Shown: piece after piece, positions 16,141 to 25,185 of the stretch
How the letters are laid out: each line of letters opens with the position of its first letter
How positions within the stretch are numbered: position 1 is the stretch's first letter
Origin: Bacteroidales bacterium
GTDB lineage: Bacteria; Bacteroidota; Bacteroidia; Bacteroidales; P3
Direction of reading: 5' to 3'
Assembly: GCA_017480145.1 (NCBI GenBank)
Contig: JAFVBF010000037.1
Location: forward strand, 1-34,670
DNA: 34,670 nucleotides
Notes under the pieces: generated by a model
The model's database searches: none
The model's input: only the letters and a program-made list of their open reading frames with translations
What the model was told of the DNA's origin: nothing
Translations under genes and position numbers: made by a program

Positions 16141-16869
16141 GTGATGAGGAGCAACTCCGTGGTGCGCGGCATCAAGGTTAGCATCAACTATGCCGGCAGC
16201 GATACTCTCACTACCGCACTGACCTTAGAGAAAAACCTGCTGACCAATATGCCCACACTTACCTCGCTCAAAATAAAAGAAGTGGACACCAAGGCCATAC
16301 AGACACAAATACTGACATCACAATATATCCACGACTGTCAGGCTTATGTCAGCATACTGGGCAACATTGTAGTCAAAGCCCGCCAATGTCAGCCATTGCT
16401 ACACGTCTATTACCATGGCAAAGAATTTTACATAGACCGGGAGGGGAAGCAGCTATCCTTGTCCAAAGAAGGCAAAAGCCATGTGATGGTAGCCAACGGA
16501 CACTTCACGCAAAAAGACACAGTACTGGCCGCCATTCCGAATATCCATACAGCAGAAAATGACAGCCTGCGAAGCAACTACGACATCGTCAAGTTGTGGC
16601 AACTGGCACACTATCTTGACAAAAAAGACTACCTTGCGCTGTTTGACCAAATCTATATCGACAGGCAGGGCGACTTGCTTCTCACACCCAAATTGGGGAC
16701 ACACGTGGTCAACGTAGGAAGCCCCGACAACCTTGACACCAAGTTCAAGCACCTCATGGCGTTGTACAAACAAGCCTTGCCAAGAGTAGGATGGGACAGA
16801 TACAATCTGGTGACATTGAAATTCAAAGACCAATTGGTCTGTCAGAAGAAAGAAAGAGCACGAACATAA
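16141..16869 (+). CDS. ftsQ: Cell division protein FtsQ (start uncertain, membrane anchor encoded upstream)
   Basis: From the first usual start (GTG 16141, followed by ATG 16144) there are 242 residues of a periplasmic FtsQ-like protein. A POTRA-like segment (VVRGIKVSINYAG...NMPTLTSLKIKEV) is followed by the FtsQ beta domain (VYYHGKEFYIDREGKQ to the C-terminus). Position between murC and ftsA supports FtsQ. The same frame continues upstream without a stop to 16021. It encodes a basic stretch (KRLIKLKRNIVRN) and a clear membrane helix (ALIFLGIIVVVIVFNV) at 16054-16143, exactly the anchor FtsQ needs. No ATG, GTG or TTG exists in that extension. A rare start (for example ATC 16066, giving KLKRNIVRN) is likely, unless the base sequence is wrong. 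Confidence 0.8.
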   Translation: MMRSNSVVRGIKVSINYAGSDTLTTALTLEKNLLTNMPTLTSLKIKEVDTKAIQTQILTSQYIHDCQAYVSILGNIVVKARQCQPLLHVYYHGKEFYIDREGKQLSLSKEGKSHVMVANGHFTQKDTVLAAIPNIHTAENDSLRSNYDIVKLWQLAHYLDKKDYLALFDQIYIDRQGDLLLTPKLGTHVVNVGSPDNLDTKFKHLMALYKQALPRVGWDRYNLVTLKFKDQLVCQKKERART

Positions 16870-16911
16870 CATTGCATTTCATTTGATCTTACGAACAAAA
16901 CAATATACATC

Positions 16912-18324
16912 ATGGATAGAATTGTAGTAGGCGTAGATATTGGCACAACAAAAATTGCCTGTTTCATCGGAAAGAGAGGCAGCTCGCCCAACAAAGTCAA
17001 AATACTGGGCTTCGGACGCTGTGCATCCAACGGGGTGCGCTATGGCGTTGTTGAAAACCTACATGAGACCTCAGAGTCCATCAGAAAGGCTATCGAGGAG
17101 GCCAGCGAAAAAGCCAATGTTACTGTAGAGGAAGTTTACATCGGTGTTGCGGGAATGCACATTCACTCCTATCCGATGGAGGCTAATATTGCTATCCCGG
17201 AAAATGAGTTTCAAATTATCAGCAAAGAAGACATTGAGCATCTGACCCACACGCTACGCGACACAGCAACCACTCAGGATGGAGAGGAAATCATACATAT
17301 CTTTCCCCAGTCATATAGCGTGGATGGACAGGAACTCAGCCCCGACATATCGCCTGTGGGCGTTTGCGGCAAGGTACTGAAAGGCACCTTTAACGTCGTC
17401 ACTGGCAACTGCAAGGAGATTCGCAAACTCATCAACAGCGTCACCATGGCAGGCTACAAGGTGAAAGACGTCATCCTCGAACCCGTCGCATCTGCTTATG
17501 CCGTACTCAACGAGAGCGACATACGCGATGGCGTGGCACTGGTGGACATCGGAGGAGGCACCACCGACATCGCAGTCCTGATGGATGACAATGTTCGATA
17601 CACATCAGTACTGGCCGTGGCAGGCAAAATCATCACCAACGACATCAGCAAGGAATGCCAGATTGTACCCAAATATGCAGAGAAACTAAAAGTACAGTTC
17701 GGCTCATGCCTTCCCTCGGCAGTGGATGCCAACACACATATATCCATACCATTCTCCCACGGACAGCCCCCACGCGAAATCAACCTAAGGACACTGGCAG
17801 AAATTATTAAGCCTCGTGTCGAACTGATTTTTGACTTGGTGACATCTGAACTGGTTGACTCCAAATACATAGGTCATCTTGTGAACGGCATTGCCCTGAC
17901 CGGTGGAGGAGCCAACATGGCCAATATTCAAGAAATTGCCATGATGCGAACTGGCGTGCACTGTCATATCGGTCGCCCCAGCATTCACCTTGAACCCATT
18001 GATGACAACAAAGACCACGTGTTGCAGATGAAGACGTACGACGACACGATGTATGCCACCAGCATTGGTCTCGTCATCTATGGACTGTCCCAAGAGGAAC
18101 ACGACGAAGCGGCAAAAGCCAAGGAAACGGCAAAGACATCGGGCCAACAACCAGCCATGGAGGAAAGGCCCAGAGAGACATCGACTACCACCTTGGACGA
18201 AATAACACCAAAGGCCGAGACAGCGCCATCTGACGAGGATAAGGGAAATCCGAAACAAGGTGGATTTAGAAAGACTTTCCGTGACTGGATAAACAAGACT
18301 TTCATCGCCCCAATGGACGAATAG
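16912..18324 (+). CDS. ftsA: Cell division protein FtsA
   Basis: A 470-residue actin-like ATPase that tethers FtsZ filaments to the membrane. Phosphate-1 motif VGVDIGTTKIACFIG lies at the N-terminus, the phosphate-2 motif V211-D-I-G-G-G-T-T-D219 in the middle, and the adenosine motif LTGGGANMANI follows. After a charged linker (~395-450) the C-terminus has the amphipathic segment FRKTFRDWINKTFIAP, which resembles the FtsA membrane-targeting helix. It starts 42 bases after ftsQ and ends 75 bases before ftsZ. Confidence 0.95.
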   Translation: MDRIVVGVDIGTTKIACFIGKRGSSPNKVKILGFGRCASNGVRYGVVENLHETSESIRKAIEEASEKANVTVEEVYIGVAGMHIHSYPMEANIAIPENEFQIISKEDIEHLTHTLRDTATTQDGEEIIHIFPQSYSVDGQELSPDISPVGVCGKVLKGTFNVVTGNCKEIRKLINSVTMAGYKVKDVILEPVASAYAVLNESDIRDGVALVDIGGGTTDIAVLMDDNVRYTSVLAVAGKIITNDISKECQIVPKYAEKLKVQFGSCLPSAVDANTHISIPFSHGQPPREINLRTLAEIIKPRVELIFDLVTSELVDSKYIGHLVNGIALTGGGANMANIQEIAMMRTGVHCHIGRPSIHLEPIDDNKDHVLQMKTYDDTMYATSIGLVIYGLSQEEHDEAAKAKETAKTSGQQPAMEERPRETSTTTLDEITPKAETAPSDEDKGNPKQGGFRKTFRDWINKTFIAPMDE

Positions 18325-18399
18325 CCCGAGTCTCCAACCCAGATTACCAACCCCGCACAAAGCACAGAAAATACATAATAAAGAAATAAATAAGCCGTT

Positions 18400-20160
18400 A
18401 TGCCAGATTTTGAAAATTTTACTTTTGTAGAGACAGAAGAGAACGCAGCTCCCATCATCAAGGTGATAGGCGTTGGCGGAGGTGGCAGCAATGCCGTGAA
18501 CAATATGTGGAATAAGGGTATCAAGGATGTCGAATTTGCCATCTGCAACACCGACCAACAGGCATTGAAAAGCAGCCCCATACCCGAAAAGATATCCATC
18601 GGTACACGTGGTGCTGGCGGCAATCCTAAAGTGGCAGCCGCAAAGGCACGCGAGAACAGCGAAGTCATCATTCAATCCTGTACCGGCAATACTCGCATGG
18701 TGTTTCTCGCAGCCTGCATGGGAGGCGGCACCGGCACGGGAGCCTCTCCTGTCATTGCCGAGACCATCAAACAGATTGAAATCAATGATGAGGAGACGAA
18801 TGACATCCTGATTGTCGCCATCGTTACCATGCCGTTCTCATGGGAAGGCAAAAAACGTATTGAGAATGCCAAGGCTGGCATAGCGGAATTAAAAAAATAT
18901 GCCGACTCTGTCATTGTGATTAACAACGACAAACTAAGAAGTTTTGGAAACAAAACCATGCCTGAGTTATTCCGCCTTGCCGACGAAATACTGCTGACGG
19001 CTACCCGGAGCATCGCAGAGATTATCACCAACAACCTATATGTCAATATTGACTTCCAAGATGTCTATTCCATCATGTCGGGAAGCAAGACGGCCCTTAT
19101 GGGTTGTGGTGTGGGCGAAGGCGAACACCGTGCAGAACAAGCCATCAATGCAGCTGCCAATTCGGTATTGTTAGATGACCAAAACATTCATAATGCCAAA
19201 GGATGCCTTCTGAGCATTACATACTCCAGCGACCATGCCGTAACAATGGATGAGTTTGAACTCATCAACAGCTATGTCAGCAACGAGATTATAGACAACG
19301 AGGACCCCGACTCCAATGTCATTTGGGGTACCGGTATTGACGACAGCCTGGGAGAGAAACTACAGGTGACACTGATTGCCACAGGTTTTAACCGCGACGA
19401 CCAAGGGACAATGACGACCATAGCTACCCCAGAGGCTCGCAAAATCGAAAAAGAAGAGGTTGCCCCAAAAGAGACTATCGTTTTAGAGACTGAACCGATA
19501 CAGACTGAGCCAGCAATAGTGGAGGCAGAAGCCCCCGCTGCCGCTGCCGAAACCGAAGAAGAACCCGAACTGGAGCTGAAGGTTGTCACCGTCAATCCCA
19601 CAGAGACCAAAACCGTGATAGAGAATCCCGTTGAGAAGAAAATCATCATTGATATTGACGACAACGACATCTCCATGAAGGATGAAGAAGAGGAAACGGT
19701 ATCATTTCATCCTCAAGAGCAGATGGAAGAGGACGATATCAAGGTTGTCACCCCCGCTCCTCATGTGGCATTTGATGCAGAAACGACAAAAGTTCCAACT
19801 GACATACATCACCAGCCCAACCAACCTGTCAGCCATCACGAAAACATGGGGACTAACATCACCATCGAGAATCTGGGCATCAGAAACTCTGAACCCAAAA
19901 GCGATGTAAGCACCCCCAAAGCAGGGGAGACAAGGGGGCTGACCGAAGACGACTTCCAGCAACGCATGGCGCGCATGAAGAGCCTGAAGGACATCCTCAT
20001 GCAAGGTACTGACGGCATAGAGAAAATTGCCAACATGGACCTTGTGCATGGCAATGCCTATCAGTCACTACATTCCAGTGTCTCCGAGGTGTCAAACTCC
20101 AACATCTCTACCGATGGCAGCCTTGGCATTAATGCCTCGGTTTTCGGAAATCCTGATTGA
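18400..20160 (+). CDS. ftsZ: Cell division protein FtsZ
   Basis: A 586-residue tubulin-like GTPase forming the division ring. IKVIGVGGGGSNAVNNM starts the GTPase domain, the tubulin signature loop is G108-G-G-T-G-T-G114, and the T7 catalytic loop is N216-I-D218-F-Q-D221. About residues 330-510 form a long acidic, Thr/Glu-rich linker that looks disordered. The C-terminal ~75 residues include a basic amphipathic piece (DDFQQRMARMKSLKDILMQG). They lack a recognisable D/E-IPxFLR-type conserved peptide, so the FtsA contact may differ from the E. coli one. It is the last gene of the dcw operon, followed by a terminator 17 bases on. Confidence 0.95.
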   Translation: MPDFENFTFVETEENAAPIIKVIGVGGGGSNAVNNMWNKGIKDVEFAICNTDQQALKSSPIPEKISIGTRGAGGNPKVAAAKARENSEVIIQSCTGNTRMVFLAACMGGGTGTGASPVIAETIKQIEINDEETNDILIVAIVTMPFSWEGKKRIENAKAGIAELKKYADSVIVINNDKLRSFGNKTMPELFRLADEILLTATRSIAEIITNNLYVNIDFQDVYSIMSGSKTALMGCGVGEGEHRAEQAINAAANSVLLDDQNIHNAKGCLLSITYSSDHAVTMDEFELINSYVSNEIIDNEDPDSNVIWGTGIDDSLGEKLQVTLIATGFNRDDQGTMTTIATPEARKIEKEEVAPKETIVLETEPIQTEPAIVEAEAPAAAAETEEEPELELKVVTVNPTETKTVIENPVEKKIIIDIDDNDISMKDEEEETVSFHPQEQMEEDDIKVVTPAPHVAFDAETTKVPTDIHHQPNQPVSHHENMGTNITIENLGIRNSEPKSDVSTPKAGETRGLTEDDFQQRMARMKSLKDILMQGTDGIEKIANMDLVHGNAYQSLHSSVSEVSNSNISTDGSLGINASVFGNPD

Positions 20161-20177
20161 GACACTTTATAAGGAAC

Positions 20178-20216
20178 AAAAAAAAGGGATGCTTTGCAGA
20201 AAGCATCCCTTTTTTG
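20178..20216 (+). terminator. Intrinsic terminator of the dcw operon
   Basis: A 10-bp stem GGGATGCTTT / AAAGCATCCC (20186-20195 and 20200-20209) with loop GCAG is flanked by an A tract (20178-20185) and a T tract (20210-20215). This is a textbook rho-independent structure 17 bases after the ftsZ stop. Confidence 0.92.
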
Positions 20217-20494
20217 TATTTCCGCACAAAGTTCCTATGAGTAATTCATGGTCAAAACGAGCTCTTAGGGAAAGATATTGAAAAAAAATGTAATTTTGTA
20301 AACGTTTCAATCGTGTTGGCCTACAAGAAGCAGCAAATACAGAACAACGTAAACAACAAAGACATTTAAAATCAAACTCATACAAACCAATTCAAGATCC
20401 TGAAAAAGAACAAGACAACACAATTTGCATATAGGAGCCATGTAGCCCTGCCGAACAACAGTCCAATTAGTTATTAAATTTATATCTAACAATT
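20217..20494. other. Intergenic region and possible promoter before the phosphoesterase gene
   Basis: No gene is visible. TAATTTTG at 20291-20298 (plus strand) is an exact TAnnTTTG -7 element and would give a leader of roughly 190 bases. No TTTG lies 19 bases upstream (TTG at 20278-20280 is too close), so the promoter call is weak. The A/C-rich remainder shows no hairpin I trust. Confidence 0.35.
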
Positions 20495-21907
20495 ATGACA
20501 AGAACAAGATTATTTGCGTTTTTTGCAGTCATACTGCTGCTGACCACTATGCCATTGACGGCTCGCACCGTCACAGGGACGGTGAAGGGTGCCGGGAAAC
20601 CTTTAGACGGAGTCCTGGTCACGGATGGATATTCCATCGTACAGGCCAATTACAAAGGTGAATACACGATAGAGTTGAACGAGAAAGCAGAGTTCGTCTA
20701 TATCATCACGCCGCAAGGATACGTGGCTCCATACGAGACAGGAACCCCGCAATTCTATCAACGGCTTAAAGAAGACAAGCAAGTGTATAATTTCGACCTG
20801 CTCAAAATGAAGGGCGATCCACGCCACTATGTGATGGTAACGATGGCAGACCCACAAGTGGACACCAAGCAGGACTTTGACAAATTGATGAGCGAGGCAC
20901 TGCCAGACATCAAAGAGACCGCGGCACAGTTCCCAGACGCCCAAGTGGCAGGCATCATGCTGGGCGACATTTCGTGGGATGTATATAGCAACAACGAACT
21001 GGTAAAGGATTTCTGCCGTCAGGCAGGATTTCCAATCTATCCCTGCATCGGCAATCACGACTTTGATAAATACCTAAAACCTTCCGACAGCGCAGACTAC
21101 GCATGGCAGTACAAACGTGATTTCGGACCCGTTTACTACGCCTTCCAGCTTGGAGAAGCCTACTATGTAGTGCTGAACGACATGCTTTATACTGGGTACA
21201 AAGGCTACAAGGTGACCCTTGACCTGCACGACCAAATGCGCTGGCTGGAGCGGTTGCTGCGCACGGCCTGGAACATGGGAAACCGCGTCTATATCTGCTG
21301 CCACGCCCCAGTAAAATCCTCACCTGAATCAGCTTTCATCGGAGGAGCAGAACACATCTTCAACATGCTGGCCTACAAGTTTGAAGCCGCCTTCTTAACA
21401 GCACACTTTCACCACAACAGCAATAAAGATCTGGGAGCCAATATCATGGAGCACAACATCGGTGCATTGTGCGGCAACTGGTGGTATCCTCCTGTAGCCA
21501 GTGATGGAACACCGCGCGGTTATCAGGTATTCGAGGGCTACGACCGCGACATCGTGCAATGGTACTTCAAAGCCACTGGCTATCCACGAGACTATCAGTT
21601 CAAACTTTTTGCTCCTGGACGTGTGGGAGACCGCCCCAAGTCTGTTGTTGCCAAAGTGTGGAACTGGGACAGCGCATGGCACATCCATTGGTATCAGGAC
21701 GGCAAATTCATGGGAGATATGGAACAATTCTACTCTTTCGACCCCGAGTATCTGGAATACGTAAATGGTGCCCGCGTGGTTGACGACTATTTCCCCGTCC
21801 GACACAATCGATTTTTCTCCGCCACCCCCACCGAAGGTGCCAAAGAAATCAAGGTAGAAGTTATAGACCGATTCGGCAAAACCTATACCGAAACCATAAA
21901 GTTATAA
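20495..21907 (+). CDS. Secreted calcineurin-like phosphoesterase
   Basis: A 470-residue exported metallophosphoesterase. Residues 1-23 are a signal peptide. Residues ~25-105 (TVTGTVKGAGKPLDGVLVTDG...) form a carboxypeptidase-regulatory-like N-terminal domain of the MetallophosN type. The catalytic domain has D119-P-Q121, G157-D158, G186-N-H-D189, H270 and H304-F-H306, the dinuclear-metal ligand pattern. The first motif has Gln where classical enzymes have DxH. The last ~150 residues match a MetallophosC-type domain. The substrate cannot be read from sequence. It stands alone between two hairpin terminators. Confidence 0.85.
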   Translation: MTRTRLFAFFAVILLLTTMPLTARTVTGTVKGAGKPLDGVLVTDGYSIVQANYKGEYTIELNEKAEFVYIITPQGYVAPYETGTPQFYQRLKEDKQVYNFDLLKMKGDPRHYVMVTMADPQVDTKQDFDKLMSEALPDIKETAAQFPDAQVAGIMLGDISWDVYSNNELVKDFCRQAGFPIYPCIGNHDFDKYLKPSDSADYAWQYKRDFGPVYYAFQLGEAYYVVLNDMLYTGYKGYKVTLDLHDQMRWLERLLRTAWNMGNRVYICCHAPVKSSPESAFIGGAEHIFNMLAYKFEAAFLTAHFHHNSNKDLGANIMEHNIGALCGNWWYPPVASDGTPRGYQVFEGYDRDIVQWYFKATGYPRDYQFKLFAPGRVGDRPKSVVAKVWNWDSAWHIHWYQDGKFMGDMEQFYSFDPEYLEYVNGARVVDDYFPVRHNRFFSATPTEGAKEIKVEVIDRFGKTYTETIKL

Positions 21908-21925
21908 AGATTATTCTCTAATGGG

Positions 21926-21973
21926 AATGATAGCGGGTGGTTCTGTAACGCAGAGTCACCCGTTATCATTTTC
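21926..21973 (+). terminator. Hairpin terminator between convergent phosphoesterase and prmC
   Basis: AATGATAGCGGGTG (21926-21939) pairs with CACCCGTTATCATT (21957-21970) with a single G-T pair. The intervening TCTG/CAGA extends the stem inward. It ends in ATTTTC. It lies 19 bases after the phosphoesterase stop and about 100 bases from the prmC stop, so it may serve both directions. Confidence 0.75.
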
Positions 21974-22075
21974 AGCATCAAGCCAATTATTTCGAAAAAG
22001 AGGAGGAATCGCCATACTCCGTGGTTCCCCCATGCCAATCTACGGCTGAAGAGCCAACAGACGATGCAGACGACT

Positions 22076-22984
22076 TCAAAGCCTATGGCAAATAACAAAT
22101 CGTTCCTTGCCTCGAAAATCGACGATAACCTCGCCACCAAAACCAAAATCGCGCATTAGAGCAACGGTATCAGCAGCCAAATGTTCATTGACTTCCAACA
22201 TCAATAGGCCCTTTGGAGACAGGTTATTCGCAGCAAAAAGCCCTATGACACGATAAAAGAGCAATGGATTATCGTCGGAGACAAACAAGGCTAATGCGGG
22301 GTCATAGTCGAGCACATTGCGATGCATTTCCGCCCGCTCTTTCTCCATAACATAAGGCGGATTGCTCAGAATCAAATCAAACCGCTTGCCATAATAATAG
22401 GAAAGCAGGCCCTTACTATCAGAAACATCCACATTATCAAAATGCACTGAGACGTGGTTCTGAACGGCATTTCTACGGGCGATGTCAAGTGCTTTGTCAG
22501 AAATATCACACCCACAAACATCTGCCTTCGGCATCGCCTTTGCCAAAGCAATGGCAATACATCCACTCCCAGTGCATAAATCCAGAACTTTAGGAGACGA
22601 CAAAGCATCACAGCACGAGGCAAACCTTGATAGAGCAAACTCTACCAACTGAGCCGTCTCGGGACGAGGTATCAGCACATCGGGAGAGACCTCGATTCGA
22701 CAGCCGCAAAACTCCGTATAGCCTATGACATGCTGAATCGGACGGAAGCGTTTCAAATCCTCCACCGCCCAATGGAAACGAAGCAGGTCGGATTGGTTAA
22801 TCGTACTGCCATTGTTCAACAGCAACGTAATTGTATCCCAGCCCAGAAAAGCTTCAAACAACATTCTCGACATACTCTCCACCTCGGGAGCCCCATAGAG
22901 ACCGTCAAGCTCGGCATGACAATAGCGACGGATGTCGGAAACCCTATTCGACGGGATTCTCATATCAACTGTATTCTTAGCCAT
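22076..22984 (-). CDS. prmC: Peptide chain release factor N(5)-glutamine methyltransferase PrmC
   Basis: A 302-residue SAM-dependent enzyme that methylates the GGQ glutamine of release factors 1 and 2. An N-terminal helical domain is followed by VLIPRPETAQLVEF (residues 103-116), SAM motif I VLDLCTGSGCIAIAL (133-147) and catalytic N208-P-P-Y211. The start at MAKNTVDM (22984) is the first in frame; M8 at 22963 is possible. It is transcribed towards the phosphoesterase gene. No promoter of consensus type was seen upstream. Confidence 0.93.
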   Translation of the reverse strand: MAKNTVDMRIPSNRVSDIRRYCHAELDGLYGAPEVESMSRMLFEAFLGWDTITLLLNNGSTINQSDLLRFHWAVEDLKRFRPIQHVIGYTEFCGCRIEVSPDVLIPRPETAQLVEFALSRFASCCDALSSPKVLDLCTGSGCIAIALAKAMPKADVCGCDISDKALDIARRNAVQNHVSVHFDNVDVSDSKGLLSYYYGKRFDLILSNPPYVMEKERAEMHRNVLDYDPALALFVSDDNPLLFYRVIGLFAANNLSPKGLLMLEVNEHLAADTVALMRDFGFGGEVIVDFRGKERFVICHRL

Positions 22985-23170
22985 CTGTATACTCTGTGTT
23001 GTAAGGATTCCGATATGTCCAGCCTTATGGACTGATATTCACTCCGCCCCATCGTTCTTTCACCTATATGGATTGCGTGCATCCAACAATAATTTCCGTG
23101 TTATCCCCTCCCCTTGAGGCACATCATGCCATAAAGAGATCCCCGTCCACATAACGTTCTATATCAAGCC

Positions 23171-23836
23171 TTACTTCCTGCCAAAATCGGCAGGAATCTC
23201 TCCCCAACGGTCAGTGTCCCACTTGCGGATTTCCGTCGTATAAGTATTGCTCTGTAGCCACTGTTCGGCACGATGTACATAATCCCACAGTTCCTGCGTT
23301 TTGGTATTGAGCGGCAGTTTGCTCTTACAGACCTTCTGGCGAACCCAATTTATAGCATTCACAGAGTCACTATACATAATCAGATTTAGATTGTGCTTTT
23401 TCAGATAGGCAAGCCCATGCACAATACCCAAAAACTCGCCAATATTGTTAGTCCCTAACGGAGATTTGTAATGAAACACCTGCGTATGCGAGGCAACATA
23501 TACCCCCTGATACTCCATCACGCCAGGATTGCCACTACAGGCAGCATCCACGGCAAGACTGTTGAGCTCTGGACCATCAATGGTTCCCGGCTTCAGCCGA
23601 ACAACACCATCCTCCCCCACCTCAAGAACACCGACACGCTCCTTTTTGGGATGCCCCGTACCTATCGTGGGCGTATAGCCATTCTTGTAGGCGTTCTCTG
23701 CCTCTTGGCGCGTTTCGTACGACTTATATTGCGCACCAGCAACCCCCTTTATCTGCTTCTCACATTTGCGCCAGTCCTCATAGATACCAGGCTCTTTGCC
23801 GCGCCAAACCACATAATATTTCTGTTTCTTTGCCAT
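23171..23836 (-). CDS. rnhA: Ribonuclease H with viroplasmin-like N-terminal domain
   Basis: A 221-residue protein that should cleave the RNA strand of RNA-DNA hybrids. Residues ~5-50 (KYYVVWRGKEPGIY...SYETRQEAENAY) are the caulimovirus viroplasmin / RNase H1 N-terminal hybrid-binding domain, which is common in Firmicutes and Bacteroidota RNases H. The catalytic domain follows from ~94, with acidic residues D97 (AVDAACSGNPG), E134 (NIGEFLGIVHGL), D157 (YSDSVNAI) and probably D217 (WGEIPADFGRK). It lies between prmC and tsf as a separate unit. Confidence 0.92.
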   Translation of the reverse strand: MAKKQKYYVVWRGKEPGIYEDWRKCEKQIKGVAGAQYKSYETRQEAENAYKNGYTPTIGTGHPKKERVGVLEVGEDGVVRLKPGTIDGPELNSLAVDAACSGNPGVMEYQGVYVASHTQVFHYKSPLGTNNIGEFLGIVHGLAYLKKHNLNLIMYSDSVNAINWVRQKVCKSKLPLNTKTQELWDYVHRAEQWLQSNTYTTEIRKWDTDRWGEIPADFGRK

Positions 23837-24000
23837 AATCAGGCAGTGTTATAAATACTAATACCGTGTCAAAAAGACAAACGGGGAAGACCGTCCACAA
23901 TCACCAAGGGAAGCCCTTCCGGACGCATAATACTCCTCTCATTATTAAACCCGACTGAGAAACTATTGAGGGCATAGGGAAACGCCAAAATGAGATTAAC

Positions 24001-24035
24001 AAAAAGCGGCTGCGAGCAATCGCAGCCGCTTTTTT
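24001..24035 (-). terminator. Terminator of the ribosomal protein/tsf operon
   Basis: AAAAAGCGGCTGCG (24001-24014) pairs perfectly with CGCAGCCGCTTTTT (24021-24034) around a six-base loop. It lies 22 bases past the tsf stop. The A and T tracts on the two arms make it able to act in both directions. Confidence 0.9.
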
Positions 24036-24056
24036 ATCAAATAAGCAATTTTGAAA

Positions 24057-25049
24057 TTATGCCCCGAGTTCGAGACGCTTGAAATCAACAACCTTCAGGT
24101 CCTTGTCTTCCTTGGCGATAGAAGCCTTCACATTGCTCTTATCATCGCTGTCAACATACTCCTGAAGCATGAGAGCGTTCTCCTGAATGTATTTGTTAAC
24201 ACGGCCATTAGCAATGTTCTGAATCATCTGCTCGTTGAGCTGACCAGCCTTTTCAGCAGCCACTTTTTCCTTAATCTCACGAGCCTGAGCCGCCTGCTCC
24301 TCGGTGATCCAGCCTTTACCCATATTGCTGTTTATATGGTCCTCTGTATCAACATGAGCGGGATTGATGCCAGCCTTCTTGAGGGCAGCCTCAACAGCCT
24401 TCTGCACCATTTCCTCCTTGGTTTTTTCGATAGCGACCTTCATCTCATTGTCTTTCACGTTCTGCGGGACACTGGTCTCGTCAAGGAACAGCGGACGCAT
24501 GGCGACAACGTGCATGGCGATGCCATGACCGAGTTCATCATGACCCTCCTTATCCAGACCCACAATGGAAGCCATACGATTGCCCGGATGCACATAGGCA
24601 TAAACTTTGGTAGCTTCGACAGACTCATAATGAGCCAATTCAATTTTTTCACCAATCTTGGCAATCTGATCGGTGATAGCATCAGAGACCTTGCGGCCTT
24701 CAAGTTCCATGTCAAGGACAGCCTCTTTGGCGGTAAGGTGCTTGGCCATAGCGCCGTCAAGAATGCTGGTAGCGAAAGCCACGAAGTCAGCATTAGTGGC
24801 CACGAAGTCGGTCTCGCAGCTCAGCATCAGGATAGCACCGTAGTTGCCAGCACTCTTGGCCAGAACACAGCCTTCATTAGCATCGCGGTCAGCACGCTTG
24901 GCAGCCATTTTCTGACCTTTCTGACGCAGATAGTCGATAGCCTTCTCGAAATCGCCATCGCACTCCACGAGAGCCTTTTTGCAGTCCATCATACCCACGC
25001 CTGTCATCTGGCGCAGTTCATTCACCTGTTTTGCGGTTATATTTGCCAT
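24057..25049 (-). CDS. tsf: Elongation factor Ts
   Basis: A 330-residue guanine nucleotide exchange factor for EF-Tu. The N-terminal UBA-like segment VNELRQMTGVGMMDCKKAL is followed by AIDYLRQKGQKMAAKRADR and the EF-Tu contact motif TDFVATN. Bacteroidota EF-Ts is longer than the ~283-residue E. coli protein because of inserts in the C-terminal half, as seen here. It is the last gene of the rplM-rpsI-rpsB-tsf set and is separated from rpsB by a hairpin. Confidence 0.95.
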   Translation of the reverse strand: MANITAKQVNELRQMTGVGMMDCKKALVECDGDFEKAIDYLRQKGQKMAAKRADRDANEGCVLAKSAGNYGAILMLSCETDFVATNADFVAFATSILDGAMAKHLTAKEAVLDMELEGRKVSDAITDQIAKIGEKIELAHYESVEATKVYAYVHPGNRMASIVGLDKEGHDELGHGIAMHVVAMRPLFLDETSVPQNVKDNEMKVAIEKTKEEMVQKAVEAALKKAGINPAHVDTEDHINSNMGKGWITEEQAAQAREIKEKVAAEKAGQLNEQMIQNIANGRVNKYIQENALMLQEYVDSDDKSNVKASIAKEDKDLKVVDFKRLELGA

Positions 25050-25080
25050 GAGGTTCTTTTGTTTAATCTTTTTTTAATGA

Positions 25081-25104
25081 GGAGACGCAATTGCTTGCGT
25101 CTCC
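25081..25104 (-). promoter_or_regulatory. Perfect hairpin between rpsB and tsf
   Basis: GGAGACGCAA and TTGCGTCTCC form a perfect 10-bp stem with a 4-base loop, in the 136-base gap between rpsB and tsf, about 32 bases upstream of the tsf start codon. On the transcribed strand no U tract follows, so it is not a standard terminator. Processing, stability or attenuation are possible roles. Confidence 0.6.
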
Positions 25105-25185
25105 ATAAAATTCACCGTTTTTGCTTTATCTGGTACAGGGAGAACATCTAACGCTCTTCCTGACAAGAACAGCGACCACTCATAT

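Noticed and set aside
18420-18427. TACTTTTG matching the -7 consensus
   Set aside because: It lies inside the ftsZ coding sequence just after the start codon and would give a transcript lacking the start.
24051-25151. A 366-codon open frame on the plus strand
   Set aside because: It is antisense to tsf, which is certain from conserved motifs.
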